From NCBI RefSeq assembly GCF_027570035.1, contig NZ_JAKMUU010000006.1:44177-108176 (forward strand): a DNA stretch of 64,000 nt, read 5' to 3'. This DNA is from Corynebacterium curieae (GTDB lineage Bacteria > Actinomycetota > Actinomycetes > Mycobacteriales > Mycobacteriaceae). Under the pieces are notes generated by a model. That model was not told the origin of the DNA. It ran no database searches and saw nothing but the letters and a program-made list of their open reading frames with translations. How positions within the stretch are numbered: the stretch's first letter is position 1; every line of letters begins with the position of its first letter. The position numbers and the translations under genes are program-made. Shown piece by piece: positions 17,108-24,794 of the stretch.

Positions 17108-18383
17108 GCAACGCCGAAGCCAACGCGTCCTGGGCCTTGCGGGCGGCCAAGATATCGCCGTCATTAACAATGAATGCAAAGGCATACACGCGCCCGGAAT
17201 TTCCCTGCGCGGTGCCGGCCAAAGCCGAGACCCCAGTCAGCGTGCCCGTCTTGGCGCGAACATAGCCCTTGGCCGCGGAATCGCCGTAGCGCTCATAGAG
17301 AGTTCCATCGCCGCCGGCCACCGGCAGGTAGGACGCCAACGGGCGCAGGCGGGGATCCTTGACCGCGCGATTGATGACCTGGGTCAGTAGCCCAGCTGTT
17401 AGCCGATTGTCCACCGATAGCCCCGAATTGTCCTTAATATCCACGCCATCGACGTCGAAACCTTCTTCCCGCAGGACATCCAGCGTGGCCTGCGTATCGC
17501 CCTCAAAGCTGGCTTCTTTGCCACGAGAAACCGCCAGCTCGCGCGCAATGGCCTCGGCCATGACGTTATCCGAGTGGCGCACCATCTCCCGGGCGCGGTC
17601 CGACAGCGGCGGCGAATCCACGCTCGCCACCTCCTGCGCGTTCTCCGCCACAGAGCTCATACCTACCTTGTCCGCGCCGAGGCGATCGCCTAGCTGCTTA
17701 GCGACGTCCAAAGCAGGCTCATGACTCCTCGGCGCATCCCCCGTCGTCGCGCCCAGGCGACCGCCGTAGAGCATGGCCGGTTCCATTGGCGCGACGAAGC
17801 CGCCGTCCACATTCTCCGGATCCCAGCCCGGGGCCTGTGCCTCGCCGGACCACGCGGAGGTATCGATGTAGACACCATCGACCTGCTCGACGTTCTTCGA
17901 AATCTGCTCGGCCAAATCATCGAGCTGTTCGTGCGTCATCCACACATCACCCGCGGCCTTGATGACCACGTTCTTCTCGTTCGACCCGCGGTAGACCTTG
18001 GTGGTGATTTTCTCGTTCTCATCCAGCGCCAACGTCGCCGCCGCGGTGGTGAGCACCTTCGTAGATGAGGCCGGGGTGAGCTGCTTATCCGCGTCGCGCT
18101 GCCACACCACGTCACCGGTTTCGGTATCGATCACCTCGCCGCCAAAGGTGGCAAGGTCCTTATTCTTAGCGAGCTCATCCAGCTTCGCACCGAGTGCATC
18201 CAGGTCCGCCTCGCCCGGCTCCGCAGCACGCAAGGGCTCCTCTGGAGCCTCCACCGCCTGTGCTTCTCCGTGCGAGAGATCGCCGTATTCGCGCTGGAGG
18301 GTAACGCCCAGCGCAGCCGTTCCTCCGACCGCCGCTGCTACCACGAGCGCGGTCGCTGACCACCAAACATGCTTTGCTTTCAT
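17097..18383 (-). CDS. dacB: D-alanyl-D-alanine carboxypeptidase/endopeptidase (PBP4, DacB type)
   Basis: The 428-residue class C penicillin-binding protein trims peptidoglycan stem peptides outside the membrane. A signal/anchor helix lies at about residues 8-26 ([19 protein letters not shown]). Catalytic SxxK is in [15 protein letters not shown], SxN in [13 protein letters not shown] and KTG in [19 protein letters not shown] 18383 is chosen because it places the signal sequence at the N-terminus; the open frame extends another 52 codons into the ppa region. It heads the dacB-tilS-hpt-ftsH-fol transcript and is divergent from ppa. Confidence 0.93.
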   Translation of the reverse strand: MKAKHVWWSATALVVAAAVGGTAALGVTLQREYGDLSHGEAQAVEAPEEPLRAAEPGEADLDALGAKLDELAKNKDLATFGGEVIDTETGDVVWQRDADKQLTPASSTKVLTTAAATLALDENEKITTKVYRGSNEKNVVIKAAGDVWMTHEQLDDLAEQISKNVEQVDGVYIDTSAWSGEAQAPGWDPENVDGGFVAPMEPAMLYGGRLGATTGDAPRSHEPALDVAKQLGDRLGADKVGMSSVAENAQEVASVDSPPLSDRAREMVRHSDNVMAEAIARELAVSRGKEASFEGDTQATLDVLREEGFDVDGVDIKDNSGLSVDNRLTAGLLTQVINRAVKDPRLRPLASYLPVAGGDGTLYERYGDSAAKGYVRAKTGTLTGVSALAGTAQGNSGRVYAFAFIVNDGDILAARKAQDALASALHEF

Positions 18384-18465
18384 TGCCACTAACACTAGCG
18401 CGAATCCGCAACGCGCTAGACTATGGGCAGTAATTGATACCCAATCCCCCATGGAGGACATCGCT

Positions 18466-18939
18466 GTGAGCGTTGAAGTAACCATTGAAATCCCGAAGGG
18501 CTCCCGCAACAAGTACGAGGTTGACCACGAGTCCGGCAAGGTCTACCTCGACCGTTACCTGTTCACCCCGATGGCTTACCCGGCTGACTACGGCTTCATC
18601 GACCACACCCTGGGCGAGGACGGCGACCCGCTCGACGCCCTGGTCATCCTGCCGGAGCCGGTCTTCCCGGGCGTTGTCGTTGAGGCCCGCATCGTCGGCG
18701 TCTTCAAGATGACCGACGAGGCCGGCGGCGACGACAAGCTACTCGCCGTCATCGATGACCCACGCTGGGAGCGCTACCAAGACATCAACGATGTGGAGCA
18801 GCACATCAAGGACGAAATCGAGCACTTCTTCGTCCACTACAAGGACCTGGAGCCGAACAAGGAAGTATCCGGCTCCGGCTGGGACGACAAGGCCGAGGCA
18901 GAGAAGATCCTCGACGAGGCTAAGGCTCGCTTCAAGTAA
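18466..18939 (+). CDS. ppa: Inorganic pyrophosphatase
   Basis: The 157-residue soluble family I pyrophosphatase hydrolyses PPi and drives biosynthesis. It shows [20 protein letters not shown], the metal site [20 protein letters not shown], the signature Asp residues, and [11 protein letters not shown] near the C-terminus. GTG 18466 is preferred because GGAGG (18453-18457) lies 8 bases upstream; ATG 18451 would have the ribosome site inside the coding region. A -10-like TAGACT lies at 18417-18422. It is divergent from dacB and followed by a palindromic element. Confidence 0.95.
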   Translation: MSVEVTIEIPKGSRNKYEVDHESGKVYLDRYLFTPMAYPADYGFIDHTLGEDGDPLDALVILPEPVFPGVVVEARIVGVFKMTDEAGGDDKLLAVIDDPRWERYQDINDVEQHIKDEIEHFFVHYKDLEPNKEVSGSGWDDKAEAEKILDEAKARFK

Positions 18940-18958
18940 GCGTTCTGGGCTCCCCTTA

Positions 18959-19024
18959 GGGCGTTTCGATCAAATAGCACCGCGGAAGCGGCGGTTTTCA
19001 AGACCATATTTGATCGAAACGCCC
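18959..19024. repeat. Palindromic element copy 1 (perfect 18-bp inverted repeat, GATC core)
   Basis: GGGCGTTTCGATCAAATA (18959-18976) is perfectly repeated in inverse at 19007-19024. The 30-base centre holds a smaller hairpin CCGC-ggaa-GCGG (18980-18991). It is followed by CCCTTTTTA, so it could also terminate ppa transcription. A diverged copy lies 64 bases downstream, sharing TTCGATCA-ATAGCA on the left and TGATCGAAA on the right, which goes beyond a simple terminator. Confidence 0.85.
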
Positions 19025-19088
19025 CCTTTTTACCCTGCTTCACACCCGCAAGGCCCTCCCCGCGACATCACCCCACTCCCGCAGTACA

Positions 19089-19152
19089 ATTCGATCACAT
19101 AGCAGGCCGAAATCACCGGCCTCGGGGGACCTAAATGATCGAAATGAACGCC
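19089..19152. repeat. Palindromic element copy 2 (diverged)
   Basis: Outer arms TTCGATCA (19090-19097) and TGATCGAA (19136-19143) are perfect inverted repeats. An inner hairpin AGGCCG (19104-19109)/CGGCCT (19117-19122) lies between them. The sequence aligns with copy 1 along its length: the left TTCGATCA-ATAGCA, the GACC before the right arm, and the CGCC after it. The inner stem has changed sequence but remains a stem, which argues for conserved structure. The nuclease-like gene starts 14 bases later. Confidence 0.7.
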
Positions 19153-19165
19153 TAGGGGTGGGCGC

Positions 19166-19987
19166 ATGAGAATCTTCACCACGCGCGCGGCCGCGCGCCG
19201 CGCTATCAACAACCAAGCCGTGAAAATCTGCCACGGCCTCTACACCGATAGGGAGCCCTCGCCGCGCGAACTCGCGGAAATCGTCTCCCAGCGCTGGCCC
19301 GATTCGACGCTCGACGGCTACTCCTGCGCCCATCACTACCTCGGCCACGCCTTAACCTTCCCACTGCATTTCCTACGCGCGGGAACGATGGCCTCCAGCC
19401 CCTACTTCCGCAGCCGCCGCGCTCGGCCGAAGGCGCTCGGCCGGCTCAATGGGATTAACGTGTGCAATCCGCTGCAGGCCACAGAAATCATGGCGGAGGA
19501 AGACGCCATCGCGTTCCTCGAGGCCTACTTTGCCGGCCGGTACGGCACTTCGCAGATGGAAGGCCACATGCTCGATTTCCAGCGATTCCCGCAACACACC
19601 CGGTGCGTGCTGGAAAACACCATCCTCGGCGCCGATAGCGTGCCGGAGCGCAACCTCACCCGCGCACTCCGGCCCCACGTCGCCGTCTACAACAACAGGT
19701 ACATTGGCCCGTACCGTTGGCACCTACTCTTGAAGGAGCACAAGGTAGCCATAGAAGTCGACGGCTACGCCTACCACCAGGGCGAGAACCGGCAACGATT
19801 CGAAATTGACCGCCAGAAGCTTAACGACGCCGTCCAGAGGGGCTACAAACCCCTCCACTTCACCGCCGCCACAATTGAGCACCACCTCGACGTGGCCGTG
19901 AGCCAAGTTCTCGCGATAGTTCGCGAGAAAGGCGGCTTTTTAACCCCTCCCTGGCAGTGGCACCACTACTGGCGGTTCCAGCACTAG
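19166..19987 (+). CDS. DUF559/Vsr-like endonuclease-domain protein
   Basis: The 273-residue protein ends in a restriction-endonuclease-like fold of the DUF559/Vsr type. HKVAIEVDGYAYHQGENRQR (about residues 192-211) carries the E-x-D core, FEIDRQKLNDAV follows, and GYKPLHFTAATI is the last core strand. The N-terminal part (MRIFTTRAAARRAINN) resembles the short winged-helix segment of AbiEi-type antitoxin/DUF559 proteins, though this is weak. No toxin partner or methylase is adjacent, so it is solitary. It follows two palindromic repeats and is bracketed by core genes, consistent with insertion. No strong ribosome site is visible. Activity is unproven. Confidence 0.75.
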   Translation: MRIFTTRAAARRAINNQAVKICHGLYTDREPSPRELAEIVSQRWPDSTLDGYSCAHHYLGHALTFPLHFLRAGTMASSPYFRSRRARPKALGRLNGINVCNPLQATEIMAEEDAIAFLEAYFAGRYGTSQMEGHMLDFQRFPQHTRCVLENTILGADSVPERNLTRALRPHVAVYNNRYIGPYRWHLLLKEHKVAIEVDGYAYHQGENRQRFEIDRQKLNDAVQRGYKPLHFTAATIEHHLDVAVSQVLAIVREKGGFLTPPWQWHHYWRFQH

Positions 19988-20042
19988 CTCAGAGGCGCCG
20001 CCCGGCCGATCCAGAAGCACGCTAGTAACTAAGGTGAATGGC

Positions 20043-20339
20043 ATGAAAAACGTTCAACCAACTGAAGTACCAGAAGGCGCACAGCTCATTGATGTCCGCG
20101 AGAATGAGGAGTGGGCGGTGGAGCGCGCGAAGGGCGCGACCCACATCCCGATGAGCGAGATTACGGGTCGCATCCAGGAAATCGATCCGGACAAGGACAT
20201 CTACGTTATTTGCCACGCGGGCGGCCGCAGCATGCAGGTCTGTCAGTATCTGGAGCATGCGCTGGGCTGGGACACCATCAATGTGGAGGGCGGCACGGAT
20301 AATTGGAAGGCTTCCGAGCTTCCCATCGAAACGGATTAA
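20043..20339 (+). CDS. Rhodanese-like sulfurtransferase domain protein
   Basis: The 98-residue single rhodanese domain has the active-site loop VICHAGGRSMQV, with the catalytic Cys near residue 62. LIDVRENEEWAVERAKGATHIPMSEI is the N-terminal half and GGTDNWKASELP the C-terminal WxxxGxP-like end. ATG 20043 is preferred over GTG 20034 because AAGGTG (20031-20036) sits 6 bases upstream. It precedes the MarR and NRPS genes by 37 bases but probably has a separate transcript, since the MarR gene has its own promoter. The sulfur acceptor is unknown. Confidence 0.88.
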   Translation: MKNVQPTEVPEGAQLIDVRENEEWAVERAKGATHIPMSEITGRIQEIDPDKDIYVICHAGGRSMQVCQYLEHALGWDTINVEGGTDNWKASELPIETD

Positions 20340-20376
20340 TTGGCCTTAACCAATCTTTTGGGATTATGATGATGGT
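20339..20376 (+). promoter_or_regulatory. Leaderless promoter with overlapping palindrome for the MarR-NRPS unit
   Basis: A -10 box TATGAT (20365-20370) ends six bases before ATG 20377, so transcription would start at the start codon, giving a leaderless mRNA. The palindrome ATTGG-ccttaa-CCAAT (20339-20354) covers the -35 position and is a plausible autoregulatory operator for the MarR protein. This is inferred from sequence only. Confidence 0.5.
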
Positions 20377-20835
20377 ATGGCTTCCACGAATAATTCTGTA
20401 ATCCCAACGGCCCTGCTCGAATCCCCGTCGTTCCAGCTGGAGCGTCTCCGCCGCCGCACCCGCGATGGCGTCGAGGCTGCCCTGCAGACTAAGCAGACGA
20501 CGCTGCGCGAGTACTGGGTCCTGACCTGCCTGGTGGACGCGGATGCCGCGTCGCAGTCCTACCTGTCCGAGACCCTGGCCATTGATGCCTCTGACATGGT
20601 GCGTCTTATCGACGCCCTCGAGGATCGCGGCTGGGCCAAGCGCGAGCGCGACCCGAAGGATCGCCGCCGCCAGATCGTCGCGTCCACCAAGAAGGGCGCA
20701 AAGGTCCATAAGGACTTGGCGGAGCTCGTTTCCGCCGCCGAGGACGAGGCTTTGGATGAGTCCACCAATAAGCAGCTCAAGCACCTGCGTAAGTTGGCCA
20801 AGTCCATCATTGCCGCGGACGAAGAAGAGGCGTAA
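20377..20835 (+). CDS. MarR-family transcriptional regulator
   Basis: The 152-residue winged-helix protein has helix-turn-helix region SQSYLSETLAIDASDMVRLIDALEDRGWAKR and the MarR wing signature RDPKDRRRQIVASTKKG. N- and C-terminal helices suited to dimerisation flank it. The stop codon is followed immediately by the ATG of the giant NRPS gene, so translation is coupled and local regulation is likely. The ligand is unknown. The gene appears leaderless. Confidence 0.88.
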   Translation: MASTNNSVIPTALLESPSFQLERLRRRTRDGVEAALQTKQTTLREYWVLTCLVDADAASQSYLSETLAIDASDMVRLIDALEDRGWAKRERDPKDRRRQIVASTKKGAKVHKDLAELVSAAEDEALDESTNKQLKHLRKLAKSIIAADEEEA

Positions 20836-23800
20836 ATGGCAGGACCCGAATCACGTGTCCCGCAGCAGTACCTTTTAGGTAGCGCGGCTCCGCGGCCGCG
20901 CACGCTGTGGGACATCATCACGGCCACCGCGGAAATGCACCCAGACGCCGCCGCGCTTGACGACGGCGAGATCATCACCTACTCCGAGCTCATTCACGAA
21001 GTCGAGCTGTGGGCCACCGAGCTGCATGCCAATGGCGTGCGCCGTGGCGATCGCATCGGCATCCGGATGACCTCGGGCAAGCGCGAGCTCTACCTCGCCA
21101 TTTTGGCGACCCTGGCGGCGGGCGCGGCCTACGTGCCTGTCGACGCCGACGACCCGGACGAGCGCGCCGAGATGGTCTTCGGCGAGGCTGATATCGACGG
21201 CGTCTTTACGGACGAGGGCTTCCGCTTCCTACGCGATTCCGCGCGCCCCGACGCCCCAGACACCTCCGCCGAGGAGCCGGCCGAGAAACGCAATGCCCCG
21301 CGTCCGGAGGACACCGCGTGGATCATCTTCACCTCCGGTTCCACCGGCAAGCCGAAGGGCGTGGCCGTCAGCCACCGCTCCGCGGCCGCCTTCGTGGACG
21401 CCGAGGCAAGCCTCTTTTTGGTCAACCACCCGCACGGGCCGCTCGGCCCGGAGGATCGCGTGCTCGCCGGCCTGTCCGTCGCCTTCGATGCCTCCTGCGA
21501 GGAAATGTGGCTGGCCTGGGGCCACGGCGGCTGCTTGGTCCCGGCACCGCGCTCCCTGGTGCGTTCCGGCATGGACTTAGGTCCGTGGCTCATCCGCCGC
21601 GATATCACCGTCGTGTCTACCGTGCCTACCCTGGCGGGGCTGTGGCCGGCCGAGGCGCTGGATAATATCCGCTTGCTCATCGTCGGCGGCGAAGCCTGCT
21701 CGCAGGAGTTGGTGGACCGCCTGGCCACCGAGGACCGCGAAATGTGGAATACCTACGGACCCACCGAGGCCACCGTCGTCGCCTGCGCGCAGCAGATGCT
21801 GCCAGGACGGCCGGTGTCCATCGGGCTTCCGCTGAATGGGTGGGATTTGGTGGTCGTCGATAAGCAGGGCATGCCTGTGGAAATGGGCGGCGTCGGCGAG
21901 CTGGTGATCGGCGGCGTGGGGCTGGCGTCCTACCTGGATCCGGCCAAGGACGCGGAAAGGTACGCGCCGCTGGAGTCGATAGGCTGGCAGCGCGCCTATC
22001 GCACCGGTGACCACGTGCGCTTGGAGGAAGACGGACTGTACTTCGTTGGCCGCGTAGATGACCAGGTGAAAATTGGCGGGCGCCGCATCGAGCTTGGCGA
22101 GGTCGAAGCCAACGTCGCGGCCCTGGATAACGTCTATAACTCGGCCGTGGCCGTGCAAAAAACTCCCGGCGGCGAGTCCGTCCTAGTGGGCTACGTTTCC
22201 CTCGAGGATGAGGCCAAGGGCTTCGATCACGAGGCCGCGCACGCCCGCCTGGCCGATACCATGCCGGCCGCGCTCGTCCCGCGCATCTGCGTGATGGAGG
22301 AGCTGCCGGTGCGTACCTCCGGCAAGGTGGATAAGAAGGCCCTGCCGTGGCCGCTGCCTGGAGTGGGCGTGGAATCGACCACGCTGACCGAGACCGAGAA
22401 GTGGCTCGCGGAGCTGTGGGTAGAAACGCTCGGCGTGTCCGTAGAGGACGAGAACGCCGACTTCTTCTCTCTCGGCGGCACTTCGCTGGCGGCCGCGACC
22501 CTCGTAGGCCATATTAGGGAGCGCTACCCCAACGTGGCGGTGCGCGACCTTTACGACCACCCGCGCTTGGGTTCGCTGGCCGAGCTCATCGCCGGTGCCG
22601 AGCCGCGCCCCGCGGCTGCCGATGTCCCCATGCGCGAGGTCACCAAGGTCGGCTTCGGCACCCGCCTAGCCCAGACCCTGATTCAGATTCCCGTCATGAC
22701 GCTGGCCGCCTCCAGCTGGCTGGCCTGGCTCATGCTGGGTTCCACCGTGGCGGCATCACTGGACTTCGAGTGGGCCACGGCCTTCCCGTGGTGGCTGATT
22801 ATCGCCATGCTCGTTGTCTTTGTCACCCCGATTGGCCGCATCCCCATCGGCGGCTACGGCGCGCGCCTCATTACGGCCGGCATCACGCCGGGCGATTACC
22901 CGCGCGGCAGTTCGACGCACCTGCGCATCTGGGCGGCTGAGCGCTGGGCTAATGCCTCTGGCGCGAGCTCGCTGGCCGGTGCCACGCGCGTAAATAACTA
23001 CGCCCGCGCGCTCGGCGTCAAGGTCAAGCGCGGCGTGGATCTGCACTCCCTGCCGCCGGTTACTGGGCTTCTCACGCTGGGCAAGCACGCCGCCATCGAG
23101 CCCGAGGTGGACCTCTCCGGCTACTGGTTGGACGGCGATATCCTGCACGTGGGCGCCATCGACGTTAAGGAAGGTGCCCGCGTGGGCGCGCGCTCCACCC
23201 TGCTGCCTGGCACCGTGGTGGGCAAGTATGCGCACGTGGAGGCCGGTTCCACCGTCACCGGCCGCAAGAAGATCAAGGACGGCCAGCGCTGGTCGGGCTC
23301 GCCTGCCAAGAAGGTGGGCCGCTCCAAGCACCGCTTCCCGTCCCATACGCCAAAGCGCCGGCCGTGGTGGGTGGCTATCTATGACGCCACTTCCGTCCTG
23401 CTGGCCATCCAGCCGGTCGTGGCGCTGGCGGTAGGCGCGGCCGTCGTGCTCGCCCTTGTGCATTCCACCGGCGGCGATAGCTTCGTCGGCGCGATCTTCT
23501 TCGCGCCCGTCGGCGCGCTGGCGGCCTTCGCCACCTACATGCTGCAGACCTGGCTGGGCGTGCGCATCCTCTCGCTCGGCATTAGCCCGGGCGTGGCACC
23601 CGTACGTTCGGTCAAGGGCTGGCGCCTATGGGCCATAGAGCGGCTCATGGACGAGGCGCGCACCAAGCTCTTCCCGGTGTATGCCTCGCAGCTAACCCCG
23701 GCGTGGCTGCGCTCGCTCGGCGCGGACATTGGCGCGAATGTGGAAATCTCCACCGCGGTGATGATCCCCAAGCTCACCGAGATCAAAGAGGGCGCCTTCT

Positions 23801-24759
23801 TGGCCGATGACACCATGATCGGCGGCTACGAGCTCGGCGGCGGCTGGATGCGCACCGGCGAGACCAAGGTGGGCAAGCGCTCCTTCGTGGGCAACTCCGG
23901 CATCACCGCGCCCGGCCGCAAGCTTTCGAAGAACTCACTGGTTGCCGTGCTTTCTTCTACCCCGAAGAAGACGAAGGCCGGCGCCAACTGGTGGGGTGCG
24001 CCGCCAGAGCGCATGCGCCGCGTGACCGTGGAGGTGGACTCCCCTGCCAACTCGGGCGAGGCGCTGACCTATAACCCGGGCTTTGCCGTTAAGGCCGGCC
24101 GCGGCGTGGTGGAAACCATGCGCCTTTTGGCACCGATGTTTTCTGCCATGCTGCTCGCCGCGACCCTTAGCGTGTACTACTCGCTTCTCGACGCCCTCGG
24201 CTTCCCCCTCACCTGGCTCCTCTCCGGCCTCGTGCTCATGGGCATGGGTGCCGTAGCCATGGCCGTTACCGTTGCCGTGAAGTGGATTTGCGTGGGCAAG
24301 CACCGCGCGGCCGATCACCCGCTGTGGTCCGCCTTTGTCTGGCTCAACGAGCTGCAGGATACCTTCGTGGAGGTCGTTGCCGCGCCATGGTTCTTCCAGC
24401 ACACCTATGGTTCCGGCGAGATCAACCTGGGCCTGCGCGCCCTCGGCGTGGAAATCGGCCGTGGTGCGTGGATCGATTCCTACTGGTTCCCGGAAACGGA
24501 CCTCATCCGCATCGGTGAGGCCGCGACCGTGGGCCCTGGCACGGTGGTGCAAACCCACCTTTTCCAGGACCGCGTGATGAGCCTGGATACCGTCACCGTC
24601 GAGGCCGGATCTACGCTGGCTTCCCATTCGGTGGCGCTGCCGGCCTCGCTGATTGGTAAGGCCTCCACCGTAGGCCCCGGCTCGCTGGTCATGCGCGGCG
24701 ACCGCGTTCCCACCAACGCCGTGTGGCAGGGCAACCCCATCGAGCCGTGGAAGCGATAG
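20836..24759 (+). CDS. Pls/PosA-type single-module non-ribosomal peptide synthetase with membrane LbH domains
   Basis: The 1307-residue protein starts with an adenylation domain: A3 FTSGSTGKPKGVAVSHR, FDAS core, A5 NTYGPTEATV, A7/A8 YRTGDHV and GRVDDQVKIGGRRIELGEVE, A10 RTSGKVDKKALP. A carrier domain with Ser550 in FFSLGGTSL follows. From about residue 620 it has six transmembrane helices interleaved with three left-handed beta-helix/acyltransferase-like domains. There are no condensation or thioesterase domains. This layout matches epsilon-poly-lysine synthetase (Pls) and the poly-ornithine enzyme PosA, which join one amino acid type into short isopeptide chains. The FDAS Asp fits an alpha-amino acid; Glu four residues on might favour a basic one (inference). 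Cotranscribed with marR. Confidence 0.9.
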   Translation: MAGPESRVPQQYLLGSAAPRPRTLWDIITATAEMHPDAAALDDGEIITYSELIHEVELWATELHANGVRRGDRIGIRMTSGKRELYLAILATLAAGAAYVPVDADDPDERAEMVFGEADIDGVFTDEGFRFLRDSARPDAPDTSAEEPAEKRNAPRPEDTAWIIFTSGSTGKPKGVAVSHRSAAAFVDAEASLFLVNHPHGPLGPEDRVLAGLSVAFDASCEEMWLAWGHGGCLVPAPRSLVRSGMDLGPWLIRRDITVVSTVPTLAGLWPAEALDNIRLLIVGGEACSQELVDRLATEDREMWNTYGPTEATVVACAQQMLPGRPVSIGLPLNGWDLVVVDKQGMPVEMGGVGELVIGGVGLASYLDPAKDAERYAPLESIGWQRAYRTGDHVRLEEDGLYFVGRVDDQVKIGGRRIELGEVEANVAALDNVYNSAVAVQKTPGGESVLVGYVSLEDEAKGFDHEAAHARLADTMPAALVPRICVMEELPVRTSGKVDKKALPWPLPGVGVESTTLTETEKWLAELWVETLGVSVEDENADFFSLGGTSLAAATLVGHIRERYPNVAVRDLYDHPRLGSLAELIAGAEPRPAAADVPMREVTKVGFGTRLAQTLIQIPVMTLAASSWLAWLMLGSTVAASLDFEWATAFPWWLIIAMLVVFVTPIGRIPIGGYGARLITAGITPGDYPRGSSTHLRIWAAERWANASGASSLAGATRVNNYARALGVKVKRGVDLHSLPPVTGLLTLGKHAAIEPEVDLSGYWLDGDILHVGAIDVKEGARVGARSTLLPGTVVGKYAHVEAGSTVTGRKKIKDGQRWSGSPAKKVGRSKHRFPSHTPKRRPWWVAIYDATSVLLAIQPVVALAVGAAVVLALVHSTGGDSFVGAIFFAPVGALAAFATYMLQTWLGVRILSLGISPGVAPVRSVKGWRLWAIERLMDEARTKLFPVYASQLTPAWLRSLGADIGANVEISTAVMIPKLTEIKEGAFLADDTMIGGYELGGGWMRTGETKVGKRSFVGNSGITAPGRKLSKNSLVAVLSSTPKKTKAGANWWGAPPERMRRVTVEVDSPANSGEALTYNPGFAVKAGRGVVETMRLLAPMFSAMLLAATLSVYYSLLDALGFPLTWLLSGLVLMGMGAVAMAVTVAVKWICVGKHRAADHPLWSAFVWLNELQDTFVEVVAAPWFFQHTYGSGEINLGLRALGVEIGRGAWIDSYWFPETDLIRIGEAATVGPGTVVQTHLFQDRVMSLDTVTVEAGSTLASHSVALPASLIGKASTVGPGSLVMRGDRVPTNAVWQGNPIEPWKR

Positions 24760-24774
24760 GCCACCGGCAGGCAC

Positions 24775-24794
24775 CTTCGCCCTACCGGGCGAAG
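24775..24794. terminator. Convergent hairpin between NRPS and metallophosphoesterase genes
   Basis: CTTCGCCC (24775-24782) and GGGCGAAG (24787-24794) form a perfect 8-bp stem with a TACC loop. It overlaps the stop codon of the minus-strand gene. No T-run follows on either strand, so termination is only possible. Confidence 0.4.

Noticed and set aside
17998..18465. N-terminal extension of ppa by 156 codons
   Set aside because: It runs antisense to dacB; the real start is GTG 18466 with GGAGG upstream.
18959..19152. Insertion sequence ends
   Set aside because: No transposase or target-site duplication was seen; the enclosed DNA is only 64 bases.
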